Source: Certhia americana
Lineage: Eukaryota; Chordata; Aves; Passeriformes; Certhiidae
Reading direction: 5' to 3'
DNA length: 64,000 bases
Assembly (NCBI GenBank): GCA_018697195.1
Contig: CM031858.1
Span: forward strand, 75,855,102 to 75,919,101
This document shows, piece by piece, positions 51,898 to 64,000 of this stretch. Numbering within the stretch: the first letter of the stretch is position 1; each line of letters opens with the position of its first letter. The notes beneath the pieces were generated by a model. The model worked only from the letters and a program-made list of their open reading frames with translations. It had not been told where the DNA came from and searched no databases. A program made the position numbers and the translations under genes.

Positions 51898-51930
51898 TTT
51901 TGTTTGTTTGATGCTTTGTTTGTTTGTTTG
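51898..51930. repeat. (TTTG)n microsatellite at CR1 edge
   Basis: Interrupted TTTG tetranucleotides directly next to the 3' side of the minus-strand CR1. Their position suggests microsatellite growth at the insertion junction. Confidence 0.85.
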
Positions 51931-53512
51931 AATTCAGAAATTCTTTCTAATATCCAGTCTAGACCTCCTCTGGTGCAACCTGAAGCCATTTCCCCTGATC
52001 TTGTCACTCATTACCAGGGAGAAGAGGTTAATCTCCACCTTACTACAATCTCTTTTAGGCAGTTGCAGAGTGATAAGGTCTCCTCTGAGCCTCCTTTTTT
52101 CCAAGCTAAACACTCATATCTCTCAGCTGCTCCTCATAAGATTTCTCAGGCCCTTCAGCAGCTCTATTACCCTTCTCTGGACTTCAGTTCTTCCATGTCT
52201 GTCCTTTAGTGAGGGGCTGAGAACTGAACACAGGACTCGAGGCGTGCCCTCATGAGTGCTGAGTTCAGGGGGACAATCACTGCCCTGGTCCTCCAGGTTA
52301 CACTATTTCTGATACAGGCCAGGATGCCATTGCCCTTCTTGGCTGCCTGGCCATCCAGATCAGATCCACATGGCTATTGATCAACACCCCCCAGGTCCTT
52401 TTCTGTGTGCTGCTTTCCAGCTGCTCTGTCCCCAGCCTGTAGCACTGCAGAGGGTTGCTGACCCAAGTACAGGACCCAGTGCTCGGCCTTGTTGAACATC
52501 TTAGACCTGGCCTTGACCTTTTGATCCAGCTTGTCCAGATATCTCTGAAGAGCCTTCCTACCCTCCAGCAGATAAACACTGCTGCCCAACAGCAGTCATC
52601 TGCAAAGATATTGAGGGGGCTCTTGATACCCTCATCTAGCTCATCAATGAAGATATATAACAGGACTGACTCCAATACTCCAATACTGAGCCCTCAGGAA
52701 GAACACTTGTGAAGGGTCACCAGCTGGATGTAATCCAAATCACCAGCACTCTTCAGGCTCAGCCATCAAGCCAATTTTCTACTCAGCATACAGCGGACTT
52801 GTCCTGAGTAGCCAGTCTCTCCAGGAGAATGCTGTGAGAGGCAGTGTCAAAAGATTTACTGAAGTTCAGGTAGAAAACATCCAGAGCCTTTTTCTCATCC
52901 ACTAAGTGTGTTTAATTTCATGGAAGTAGATGAGGTTGGTCAAGCAGGACCTGCATTTTCTAAACCCATGCTGACTGGGCTGAACATATGGTTGTCCTGA
53001 ATGTTCTGGCTCTTGTAGATGTGTATGTGTCACATACCGTAACCTCAAGCCAACTGCGACCTCCCCAGTTAGCCAGGTAGATGATGGAAAGTGGTTTGGC
53101 AATCTCTTCTGCCAACTGCATCAGGCTTTTGAGTTGATCCTGTCTGTCCCCATAGACTTGTGCATGTCTAAGCAGGTTGCTGACCAATCTCCCTTAGATT
53201 ATGGGGATTTCCTTTTCCTTCCCATTTCTGTCTTCGAGCTCGGGGGGTTGAGAACAACTGTTCTTGCAATTAAGGACTGAGGCAAGGAAGACATTAGTAC
53301 CTCAGCCTTTTCCTTAATCTTTGTTACTGTTTTGCCCTGTATTCAGTAAATGATGGAAATTCTCCTTAACTCTCTTTTTGTTGCTGCTGTATTTGTAAAA
53401 ACATTTTTTACTACCCTTTACAGCAGTAGTCAGATGAAGGTCTAGTTGGGCTTTGGCCCTTCTGATTTCCTCCCTGCACAACCTCATGACATTCTTGTAG
53501 TCCTCTTGAGTA
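51931..53512 (-). mobile_element. CR1 LINE with ORF2 reverse-transcriptase remnant
   Basis: This is the longest transposon in the window, an antisense CR1 covering part of the reverse-transcriptase domain, the ORF2 C-terminus and the proximal 3' UTR. Plus-strand landmarks are TCTTTCTAATATCCAGTCTA (51942), GAAGCCATTTCCCCTGATCT (51982), CAACACCCCCCAGGTCCTTT (52382), GAGAATGCTGTGAGAGGCAG (52825) and TTAGCCAGGTAGATGATGGA (53069). The terminal 3' octamers are absent, so the 3' end is lost or belongs to an older subfamily. The 5' end is truncated at about 53512. Frameshifts and stops split the coding region, so the copy is dead. Confidence 0.93.
52298..53187 (-). pseudogene. CR1 ORF2 reverse transcriptase, decayed
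   Basis: ORF2 of CR1 encodes an endonuclease and reverse transcriptase for target-primed retrotransposition. Only part of the reverse-transcriptase domain and C-terminus remain, spread over at least three frames (for example 52298-52675, 52902-53102 and 52960-53187). Recognisable in order are HGFRKCRSCLTNLI (about 52930-52980), VFYLNFSKSFDT (52843-52878) and the catalytic FADD at 52595-52606, preceded by LLYIFIDELDEGI. A downstream QLESS and a frameshifted KDLGG block follow. The two active-site aspartates of FADD are intact although the frame around them is broken. Confidence 0.88.
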
Positions 53513-55604
53513 GAAAAAAAGCTTTAGTAATGCATGCATTTGCATAATGCTGTGGGATATGTATTGACCTCTATTGGTTGCTGACATATATTTGAACATG
53601 GGAGGATTAATAATACAACTCCCTCTGCTCCACTGACATGTCTGTTCTGAGTCTCAGAGGAGACTGCTTTTTCTGTAATAAGGATTATTCATAACCCAGT
53701 TATATTGAACAGCCATATATTCTCAACCTGAAGTACAGCTTATTAATCAACCATACAGTCCAGGAATTTCAACTAAAATATTAATATAGTATATTATTCA
53801 CTCAGGACAATTCATGTCACCACAACTCAACAGGTTCAATTGCTGCATCATAAATTCTGATTTTTAATAAAGTTGAACACCACATCAAGCTCACTGTTGT
53901 CATGCTGGATGTTGTCACCTTGTCAATGTTGTTTGTTGGTTTTTTTTTCTCTGATTAATAGGCTCCAAGTTTCAAAGCATGATATTTTGGATTGCCTTTC
54001 TTTTATACCTTCACATCCTGTAGTGTGAAATCTGGCATTTCAAAGGAACTTGAGTCTCCCAAAGTCATTTCCACCTATTCATAGCAGAAAACATTCTAAC
54101 ACTGAACAGAATATGATAGCCAGCTTTTATGTAATATATATACATATCAAATGGAATGTAGTATTTTTATTTAATTATACACATATTCAAATAATACTAA
54201 TTTAATGGCTTTTACTATTGAGCAATAGCCTATGGGGTGTGCAAAGAAGTTTCTTTCTCTTCTTGTTGTCATATTGCAATGTGTTGCAGGACCCTAGAGC
54301 AGAATTACAGAACATAAAGAAAGACTCAAGATGTTGGAAATCAAGTAAACAGATGGGTCCTGCAAGTCTGCACAATTTCTCCTAAAGAAAAGACCAAGAA
54401 AAGTACTGAAATAGTTTTTTTTCTCTTGGGGTTTAAACTTATTGATGTTTCCCCAGTCACAAACAGAGCAGCTACATTGTGTGACGCAGGCATTCTTGCT
54501 TATGTGATATAAATATGGATAATTCTTTCAGGCTTTGAAACGTAAAGGTGAACAACTAAAGATGGGAAAGAGTCAGTATAGATATCCCAGTACATCAGAC
54601 AATTTTATTTTGACACACTGCTTATTCTGTAGAATGATTATCTTGTATTCTCCAGAGCTGATTTCTCCTTAGTTTTTATACTGTCTGTGATCTGTATAGC
54701 AATATTGCACAGCCTTACTGAGATTTTTAGATCTAATCTAAGATGTAAAATTAGGCCTTGCACATTTCTAGTCATTACAGACTTTTTTGGCACTTAAAGA
54801 AAGGAAAGGCATCACTAGCTGACAGTTGCCTTGCTCTGCTAGCCACAGACTACTCTGGGTAATTCACAGCATTGCTCTTTAAAAGAAAACAGAATGACCA
54901 GACTGTCTGTCCTGTTAATGCCATAAAATTAGCAGTCAACTCTGTAACAAACACCATGTTTTCCTCAAATATAACTTACCACCAGTTAGGACAGGCAGGC
55001 TATCTGTCCCTGTACAATATTAATTAAAATCTCTTGTGCTGTAGTGACATTTCAACTTCAGTTATAAAGTAATACGTTTATTTTGACTGATCAAAACAGA
55101 TTGAGGAGTACTCTTTTGGAATATTTTGTAACTCTGATTTGGGAATCTGGATAAAAATTGTCATTTCAAAGATAATGTTAAGTGTTGCTGTAGGATTTTA
55201 TGCATGGGGGGTGGGGGTAGAGAGGAGGGTTGATATTCAATTAATTGCATTAAAATATACTGGAAGTATTTCTGAGTTGGAGCTTATTCAAAGATTAATG
55301 ATAAATTGTAAAAATACAGGGTTTGTTTTGGGTTTTTTTTTCGTTAAAACATTTATTTATGAACATAATGCAAAGAGTACTTGAGCCTCCACCTTACCCA
55401 CAGAGGTAATTGTGAGGAAATATAGATTTCTTCAGCATATTTAAGTTTTAATAGATTGAAGGATTTTTAGTTACATGTTGGGAACAGAAGTGTCTTCATC
55501 ATATCAGCCTGCTGACTTTTACAAGTATTTTGTTTTTCATGGTACCTAAATTTGGCTTCAAGATCAAGAGAAAATCAGGAAGGGCATCGGCATGATTTGG
55601 ATTG
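53513..55604. other. single-copy non-coding DNA
   Basis: The palindrome AATGCATGCATT at 53529-53540 overlaps an exact octamer motif ATTTGCAT at 53538-53545. The longest frame is 81 codons (55139-55384). A G-run cluster GGGGGGTGGGGG is near 55206-55217. No gene was seen. Confidence 0.55.
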
Positions 55605-55830
55605 TGTAAAAACTATCAAGATGTTTCTTCCCAAAGAGGAATGGTGAGATGAACTCCTGCAATTATGACTTACTACTTTATAGGATTGACGGGGCGTCGT
55701 TCTTTGTACATCCTGGTAGTCTGCCATTTCACGGAGAATAAAGTTCCTCTCTAGGAACCTTGCCTCTGATGCGCTTTTCTGTTACGGTGTACGTAGATCT
55801 TTTTATAGGGTCAGGATCTCGAAAACTTGC
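55605..55830 (+). mobile_element. possible ERV LTR fragment (CpG-rich, AATAAA)
   Basis: This segment differs sharply from its surroundings: eight CpGs lie within 55690-55821 while flanking DNA has almost none. It contains a TATA-like ACTTTATAGG at 55675-55684 and AATAAA at 55737-55742. The order TATA, GGGGCGTCG, AATAAA, then TTCTGTTACGGTGTACG resembles the U3-R-U5 layout of an avian ERV LTR, seemingly younger than the ERVL-like copies. I could not define TG/CA ends or target-site duplications. Alternatives are a small CpG island or an exon of an unknown transcript. Confidence 0.4.
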
Positions 55831-55863
55831 CTTGAGTTCCCTTTGGTAATGTTGGTTTTATAG

Positions 55864-55934
55864 TTTTTTTGTTTTTTTGGGTTTTTTTTTTTTTTTTTGT
55901 TTTTTTTTTTTTTAATTTTTTTTTTTTTTTTTTT
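55864..55934. repeat. long T-rich homopolymer tract
   Basis: About 71 bp of T with a few G and AA interruptions, the longest homopolymer-like tract in the window. It lies just downstream of the CpG-rich segment. Confidence 0.92.
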
Positions 55935-56606
55935 CTCTAAGATTTAAAAGCCTTATAGAGAGAAAAGCTCGGAATTGAATTCCAGAGGGATATGATGAAA
56001 CATCAGTTACTATCCTGGAAGCTGAAAAATCTTTAGTTTGGAGGCACATGGTACATTTTATGTTTGCATAAAAGGTAGTAATTTAAAAAGCAGTAGCCTC
56101 TTCATGTCATTAATCCTAGCCTGTGCAGACTGACTAGTCCTGAGGAATATACTGCCAGTAGACAAGTCTACTCCTTAGGCATAATTCCCAGCAGTAAAGC
56201 TGGCATTTGGCCTGCAGGAGTAGATTACTATGGATTGTTTCTATGAATTATGTCCTTTGGCATCTGAACCATATCTCTGGGAATACCCTCTTCATGACTT
56301 TTAAAATTCAGTCTGTATCTTCACTATGGACTTGACTTTCAGCAGAGTGCTTGTAATTCACCCCGAATCATTCCATGACAGACCCACTTGCTGTAGTTGC
56401 AAACTTATGCAAAACTGTCAGTCCGTGAAGGAACAGCTGGGACCTGGTGATTGAGTGTTTTGGCCTTGGAGTGGAGGAAGCAAGTGTGGTATTTAACACT
56501 TTAAGGATTCTTACTTATTGTCCCCATCATTCATCTGAAATGAGTCTCTGCCTGCACTGTATTATAATACCAGTTACACATCTATGTTTGCCACTTGAGA
56601 TTTAAG

Positions 56607-56664
56607 TTTTGTTTGTTTGGTTTTGGTTTTGTTTTTGTTTTTTGTGGTTTTTTTTTTTTTTTTT
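56607..56664. repeat. TTTG-rich and poly(T) tract
   Basis: Interrupted TTTG/TTTTG units followed by eighteen T residues. Confidence 0.88.
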
Positions 56665-59600
56665 CTCTGTTTTAACACCTGTGTTGCCAGTTTGTTAAAT
56701 ATTTGTAGTAAAATGTGTCATTATGTTTTCAGGTGCTTGAGCATTCTGTCAGACTTTGTGCTGCAATTTGGAGAAGCAGTTGAGCTGTTCCATTATTCAG
56801 CCAAATCTTTACATGCTTGAATTTCATTCATTTAAGAATGCATTAAGGATAAGGATTTTTTTTTGAGTGCTACGGTGAATTTATATTTTAATTTCTAAAA
56901 TACAGGCTTGGCTTCTGGTAGGGTTCTTTGGTTATTTAGAGTGATAGCAATAATGGTATAATACTTTGAGAAAATAAATCAATCATGGTTTGATTGGGCT
57001 AATTAATAATTTTATACAAAAGAAAATAGTTTCAGCCCCACTATGGCATCTCTAATAGATAGGAAAAATAAAAAGCAGGAGGAAAAATAGTATCATCTGT
57101 ACTAAATTTTCATGAAACTGACATTCAAAGAATTTTAGCAATCTGTACAAATGACCAAAGAAGTATATAGAGTAATAGAAATGATGCCTTACCTTCACAA
57201 TCTTCAACCCTGAACTATGCATTCATTTTCTCTCACTACTATCACATTGCTAAAAACACTATGTTCCTTTTTCCTTAATTAATTGCTAGCTGAAAGGTAC
57301 TAGTCCCTTTTACAAATAATAGAATTTGTCTTTGACTAATTTTTTCAGATTTCCTGAAACTGTAAAATCTGGAATGACTGCTTATGAGGGCTAAATCCAA
57401 AACTCAGTCTTCAGCCTAATTAAAACCATCTCATCTTCAACAATCTCAAATAACACTGACAAAATTCTCTCCCCAGTTGTCTGGATAGATGGAAGTTACA
57501 GCTGGTGTCCATCCTGCTCTTTACATTGTTTGTACTTTTCCATTTGACTGAATGCCACCTGCTGCAAGGGCAGGAGAGTGGGATCTCCCATTTCTGAACA
57601 ATGTCTCTCTGCCACCAGAAGGTTATTCAGTTAGGCAATCACTTCTGCTTAATGGTGGGTGGGATGATGTCAGCCACCTGCACTCTCTTCTCCCTCACTT
57701 CCCACTTCGTGGGGACAACAGTCTTTTCTGTCCCTGAGGAGGGGGGAAAGGTTTTCAATCTGTTCCCTTTTTGCATTAGCTCCTGACTGCAATTATTAGA
57801 ATCTGACATTTATTTTGCTTCCTGACTGGGGCTATATTCAGTGCAGACACTTTGTAGAAATATGAATAAGCATTTGATAATACATTTATATTTTAACACT
57901 CCTCCTTGCTCTAGTGTGCTGAATATTTCTCTTGGTTGCTTTGACCTGGTGCTAACAAATTTCATGCTTTGAGATATTACACTTGGATCACTGAAGAAGG
58001 AGTCAGAATTCTAAGATGTAATGGCACTACAAGACTTTCCCTGCGCTTTCGTTTGTGTTTTTATGCCTTTTTGGGTTTCCTTAAAGTCTGTTTGTATTGT
58101 TGATTTTACTATGGTTACTCCAGTTTGTAGAAATAGAATCAGTGTTTGTTGCTGAGATTACTCTTGCTTCACAGGAAGATAATTTTGTGCTCCCTTTGTT
58201 TATTAATTAAATGGATGTGTGGCTTTGTGACTTTTCTCGGTGTTCCCTGCTCTTTACATAATTAATCTCATTTTGTGGGGGAAAAAATATACATAAAAAG
58301 AATAAAAGCCAGAGGGATGCAGAACATCATCTGTGTCTTAGAAACAAAGGCATGCTCCTTTATACCCTTTCTAAAAACTGTAAATTCATTAATAGTATGT
58401 CAAACAACCAATTACTCCTAAGTTTATTTTAATAAATGGCAACTCTTATATCCGTATCAGATTATGTAATAATTTCCTGAAAGGTATAATATTTATGGCA
58501 TCCTGAAATATTTTCATGAATCTGGAAAATTGTCCTCTAAGCATGTATATTAGAACAAAATTGAGTTTCAGTCAACCCTTATATGTCTCTGAGACCCTAT
58601 TGAAACCAAGTGCCATACTGCTGAATTTGAAGTTATTCCATTTGGTTTTAAGTGCACTGAAGATAAGATTGAGTCTGTCAGCTCTTATTTTAGTTGAAGA
58701 GCATAACTCAAATTATTTTTCTGCTCTGGTAGTCCTTAACTTTTTATTTTATTTTTTCTATTGATGTACTCTTCTATTCTCTAAAATATTTTATTTATGT
58801 AGCCCCTGTGTGTCATTCTGTTAAGTAAATGTTATTAATTTTTTGCTAGTTTTAAAATCTATTTTTTTTTTAGTAGAAATTATTTTACCCCCTAATGACT
58901 GTTTAAACAGTTTTGATAACAATACACAATTTTTAATTTTTCCTTTCTACTTTTAATGGAGGAACATTCTGCAAGATTTCAGTTTCCTAATTATCTTAAA
59001 AATTTCTAATAATTATGTCTTCCTATATTTAACTATTAATTGTAAAATGAATTAATTTCTTAGGCCACTCAATAATAAGTAAATGTTCCACACTCAGCCT
59101 GCACGTTCCACCTAGAACACAGTAGAAATGGAGATCATAAGGGGGTTGTTATTTGTGAATACACAATCAAAAACGCCATGGGGTATACCCCCATTAGTGG
59201 AGATTTTTTTCCTTTTGACTCCCCTTTGACTGAGAACTGTATTACAGCTTAGTGTTTTGGGATAAAACAGCCCAATGGACAATCCCTGCAGCATTTGGGA
59301 TTCGTATGTTTCAAAGGATGTTCCACCTTGAAATGCTGGGCAAAGCTGCATTCCTGTTAACTTGCCAGTTTTGATGCTCTTAAAAAGGTTCCTAAACTGT
59401 AGTTTCCCAGTGGTAATTAGATACATTTAGTCTGTCTACTTGTTTGCCTCAAAAGTAATAAGGCTTCTTTCAACACTAATACTTCCAGTGTACTTAATTA
59501 ACATGGTCAGCACATTTTTCATGTAAATAAATTAAGGCAGGAAAAAAGATACTCAGGTTATTTAATTAGCCAGTTACAAACTGTAGGAATAAAATTAATA

Positions 59601-61316
59601 ACTCTGAACTGGAGAAAAAGGACCAGGATGTTAGAAAGCGTTCTAAACTTTATTTAAATCTTCCTTTGTCTGTGAGCAATATCTAAGTTAAATATTTTTA
59701 TTATTATTAGGTACAATCCTAATAAATGCCAAGTAAAAATATACAAAAAATGAAGCAAAACCATTTCTTCAAGTGGAGAATGCTGATCTAAACACACTTG
59801 GACAAATTTAAAGTGAGAAGATGAGTTGATGACTGAGATTAATATAAAGACTTAAAAGCTGAAAATCAGTGAATACCCATGAGTACAAATACATTCACAC
59901 ATCTCATCATTCAAGACCATCACACACATAACTTTCTAAATTGACAGAGGCCAAGGTAGGTAATAATTCAGTCACCTAATCAGCCAGTACCTTTTAGGTT
60001 TTTGAGTTGAAATGAGGTAAAATATGTTATTTCTACTAGATTAGGTCCACAGATCTTTCTTTAACCCAGAGATATTAGTTTTCAAGCAAGTTTTAGAAAA
60101 GGAAATGAAATAAAGATTTTAAAATACAGCAAAAATGAAGATGAAGGAGAAACAATTCTGTGTAGATAAACTGAAGGTACCTTGGAAATGAAAATAACTC
60201 TGTGCAATTATTGAGTTGAAGCATGTCTGGGAGAAATATTATTGTAAAACAGAGTAGTTCAGTCACTGCAGAATTAGCCAGTATAACACTAATTTTAATT
60301 TCAAGAAAGAGTATGACTTGAAAAATATGTTTCCAGACCACATGATTTTGTGCATGTAACATTTTCAGCTAGACTGATGCATTTATGTCTAATGACTTTA
60401 TACCATTATTACATTTGTGAGGTAACACAGAGGTGCTTTTTACTTCTTAAATGGTATTGTACAAGAAGGTTGCACTGTTTCAAAGGGCTTAAGATACCAT
60501 TTAATTCTCAGTATAATGCACAAAATTTGTCCAGAGGCATGCAGTTGGAACAAAAGGCAAAAAAACAAGGCACCATCCTATGCAAATTATTCCTAGAAGG
60601 AAAGTTCACCCTTTAAAGGACTTTTTCTGTCAATATTAGAAATTAATAATATTGATCAAGTCTGTTTTCAAAAAAGGTGTTTTATCAGTTGAAATAAAGA
60701 AAAAAAGCCTTGTTCTCTTTCAGTGACAATTGCTAAATTAGGTCAAGGATATTATTAAAGCCATTGTAGAAGTACAAGGGCTCATCTTCTCAGAACTTCT
60801 GGAATATCGGTAGGCATAAGTTTAGAAAATGAGAAAATTACATTTGGAACAAACATTTTTTTGACATCTACATTAGTACAACAGTGCTGTGTGCTAATAA
60901 AGACTGATTAAAAATATCTTATATTTTTCTAAATGTGTTCTAGATAAGCAGGAGTCCTCATGGAGATCCTAATGGGCCTATTGTCCACCCAAAGTATACA
61001 AGTACAACCTGAAGGATGAACCCATTTATACTTTTCTGAGTGTACAAAACCCAGCAAGCCCAGAGATTTTCAGCCAGGTAGCATGCTGACAGTCAAGGAC
61101 AGACTGGCCACAGCTGTGTGATTGGAACAAAATGCTGGAGCATTTTGTACTAAAGCTTCCTTAGGAAAATTGCACCTTCACAGCAGGACAGACATAAAAT
61201 AAGGGTCAGGTCTTTAATTCATACAAGCCAGTGCTCTATAATGGAATTATCCTCTAAATGGAGATGTCAGCTGTAGGGATCACAAGGTCCTCTGTTGTGC
61301 ATGTGAATAGATGTAT

Positions 61317-61380
61317 CTATGTAAATGTATATATGCATGTATATATATATATTGCATGTATATTTGTATATATTTATATG
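61317..61380. repeat. degenerate (TA)n / TGCATG microsatellite
   Basis: TA-rich alternating sequence with two ATGCATGTATATAT-like or TTGCATGTATAT units. Confidence 0.85.
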
Positions 61381-62479
61381 CAGAGTTGGTAATATGCAAT
61401 TTAGATTGAAGGTTAAGTTTGTTCCAAATGAAAAGCCATAAAAATCCTGTTGCTGGCACAAATAAGTAGATGGCCAGAAGAATTTAGCTTGAAACAGGTA
61501 AATCTCTCCTTTGATTTACACTTGCAGCACTCAAAATGGCAGTTTGCTTGAAAATCAGTAAAACAAATTTGTTGTGGGCTATGACCTTGTATGTTGAACA
61601 TCATCCCAGAAGGATTTTTTTCTTTATATTTGAATTATAAATCTTGGAAATGCAGGGTTTTTTTAATTGCAGAAATATTGGCAGAGTTTTAACTATAATG
61701 GTGTGGCAAATTTCCTTAAAGAGTAGGTATGTTTTTTGCCAGTAGTTAACTAATGCTTTTTCAAATAGTAGTAGATGTTTAACAGAGAAGCCAAATTCAA
61801 AATGCTGTGGCAAAAACCACTAAGTCATTGGTGTGAAGAATTAATAAAAGGGAAAGCAAAATCTCTTATAGGAATGACCAAGGATGAAAATTGACAGCTG
61901 AAAATGCTAAAAGTATATGGGGAGATAATCAGACAAGGACTCTCATGGGGTTGTATTTACTGTGTACTTCAAGACTCAGTTTTGTTTAGAGAGTACAATC
62001 ACAAGTTATATAATATTATCAAAGGCAATAAAAGCAGTTATTGTGACTGCCATATGACTTAAAATAGCATCTGAGTGTAATTTTATTACGTACTACATTG
62101 TATTTGTGCTTGAAAAAAAGCCTGTTGAGCTTTTTTTTGTAGGAAACAAGGGCATTGCTGTTTCTCTCATGCAGCATACAGGTACAAAGGTGTCTGATCC
62201 TGAATTATTTGCTTAGCGCAAGTACCTGTTTTCACATGTGGTGTGCTCTTTTAAGATTCACAGATTTTATTGGACGTCATTTAGTTCAGATTTAAACACA
62301 CAGGGACTAGTTGAGGTTTGTGCTTCATTCATATCTTCATTCAATAACTCTTATTTATTTTAAACTTGGGCTAAATTTACTAGCAAGGGCACATAATTAC
62401 TTAATTAAGTACCTTTGTGATGATCAAATAAATTCTCCACAAACTTTTTTGACATGATGTCATTAAGATCTTGTGTTGC

Positions 62480-62497
62480 AAAAAAAAAAAAAAAAAA
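62480..62497. repeat. poly(A) run, 18 bp
   Basis: Eighteen uninterrupted A residues. No retroposon body was recognised upstream. Confidence 0.9.
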
Positions 62498-64000
62498 GAA
62501 GTCAAATTATACCTTAGTTCAATGGCTCTACATTTTAAATGAAATATGAAAGAGTAAGTTTAGCATCTACATTGAGGTTGTTCTCTTTGGTAATGTCAAA
62601 TCTGTAATTTGCTAAGCATTTCAAGGCCATGATTTCATTGAGTCATATTTGCTACCTGAAAAGGGAGAGACTACATGTTAGAGACAAATTTTCTTTCACT
62701 GGAAACCTAAGACCAAATAAATTAAAAGATTTTGTGGTTTTTCATCTCTTCAGAAGTACTAGAAGATTATGAAGGATAAGGAACAAGCCACAGATGTGAC
62801 TGTGGTGACATCTTTCTGCGTTAGCCACACCCTTAGTTAATGTACAGCTTTTCCTGAGTATAAGCTCCATATATTTTCAAGAAATAGAATAGTTAAAATT
62901 AATGTTTCATGAAGCTAGTTTGTGTTTTAAGCTGGGTCCACTTTTATTTTCTTTTTTTTTTCCTAAAGTATCATTATCCAAAGTGGGTTTATTTTAAAAT
63001 CTAAATCTAAAACCTGGCATCTCTGTTTACTTGAATTATGTGGACTTCTAAGGGAATATGTATTCAGAAAGCATACTGGAATAACGGTTCTGTGCATAGC
63101 CACAACTAGCTAACATCTGCAAAACACCCTCTCAGTTATTTTTCTGCTCTTTCCCCAGATATGCACTTTCTTGATTCTAGTCAGGAGTGAAACTGGATGA
63201 TCTGCCATAGTGGGAATCTCCCTGTATTTATATTTCTGCACATGCTTCAGCGAATTCTGACCTGTTTAGCCTTTGAACCATATCAAATTCTACTCCAACA
63301 TCTTACCCTTCATTTTGTGGTGTCTCATAGCAACTCAGCAAAACTGGTTGCTTAGCCTTCCTGACACCTTCTCATCCACATGACTTCTTTCTCTTGAATA
63401 ATTTCCTGTATTTTTTGTTTCCATGGTCTTCTGGCCTTGCTACTGACCTTGTATAACAGAACACAAAGAGAATTCTTGAGCTTTTCCTGCCCTTAGTGAC
63501 CATTAAACGTTGAAAAGAGAACTATTACATCCTGTGTTGATAACATAGAAAGCTAACAAATCTTTTAAATCACAGCTCTACAGTTCCATTGGTCTGTATG
63601 TACAGTGAGCATGCTGCAACATTTAAGTATAATCTTACAGCATCACCAGCTCCAGTGAATCCTCTGCTTGAGGAGGTTTGATGTGTTCTGTCAGCTCGGC
63701 AGCATATTGTTTGACTTTTCTTCAGTGCAATTCTAATGGGGATTAATGGCAGCAAACTTGAGAGTAACTCAGTGCCTTGTTCACCTTATTTTGACACAAG
63801 CAGCTCCCTGGAATGCTGAGGAAAGTGCTTCAGTTTAGGTTTTTTGTAATGTCTTGGTTGATTCAATAAGAAGTGTCTGTTTTATGGAACCAATATTCAG
63901 GATGAAAAAAGGCCTTGCTACGTATGAAGGCACTTTGAATATCTTTCTAGTGCTTAGAAAAATTCTGTCAAAATTCTGACCCTGTGATCCAAAATTGTAA

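Larger units (their letters stand above)
55935..64000. other. single-copy AT-rich non-coding DNA
   Basis: The longest frame is 104 codons at 59112-59426 minus, with no recognisable domain. The interval holds simple repeats listed separately. No transposon or RNA gene was identified through to the window end. Confidence 0.55.

Noticed and set aside
1..64000. CRISPR arrays, operons, phage or bacterial gene systems
   Set aside because: The sequence has vertebrate-type composition and retrotransposons. There are no tightly packed long frames, spaced direct-repeat arrays or bacterial gene organisation.

Overview
The window looks like a vertebrate, specifically avian, gene-poor nuclear region (intergenic or deep intronic). 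Three things support this. The sequence is AT-rich and strongly CpG-depleted throughout. It holds several CR1 LINE copies, one ending in the ATTCTATG octamer typical of bird CR1 3' ends. It also holds three copies of an ERVL-like LTR family that I recognise from bird genomes. I found no convincing protein-coding exon, tRNA, rRNA or known microRNA. The open reading frames are short (the longest is 157 codons, made by homopolymer runs) and match what chance gives in AT-rich DNA. The exception is a decayed reverse-transcriptase reading frame inside one CR1 copy.

Layout. 1-9690: single-copy AT-rich DNA with a perfect 17-bp tandem duplication. 9691-10145: CR1 3' end, plus strand. 10731-10925: G/T tract with a canonical G-quadruplex motif. 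10926-28106: single-copy DNA with TA/TG microsatellites and a perfect 14-bp-stem hairpin. 28107-28710: near full-length LTR, minus strand. 28711-38352: single-copy DNA with a CTCF-like motif, T/A homopolymers and two short tandem duplications. 38353-39500: an ancient minus-strand CR1 that appears to be split by a younger plus-strand CR1. 39501-44311: single-copy DNA with homeodomain- and T-box-like motif clusters. 44312-44879: plus-strand solo LTR with intact CATTA target-site duplications. 44880-49709: a G-free A/C tract and a possible conserved non-coding segment. 49710-50001: minus-strand LTR fragment. 51931-53512: minus-strand CR1 with decayed reverse transcriptase. 55605-55830: a CpG-rich island with an AATAAA signal, possibly a younger LTR fragment, followed by a long T-rich tract. 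55935-64000: single-copy DNA and microsatellites.

The interpretable content is a record of retrotransposon insertion and decay on a single-copy background that may include regulatory elements. The best-supported observations are the solo LTR with target-site duplications, the nested CR1, the G-quadruplex tract and the CpG-rich island at 55.6-55.8 kb. I did not find a new biological system. Family assignments come from recognising consensus features, not from a database search.
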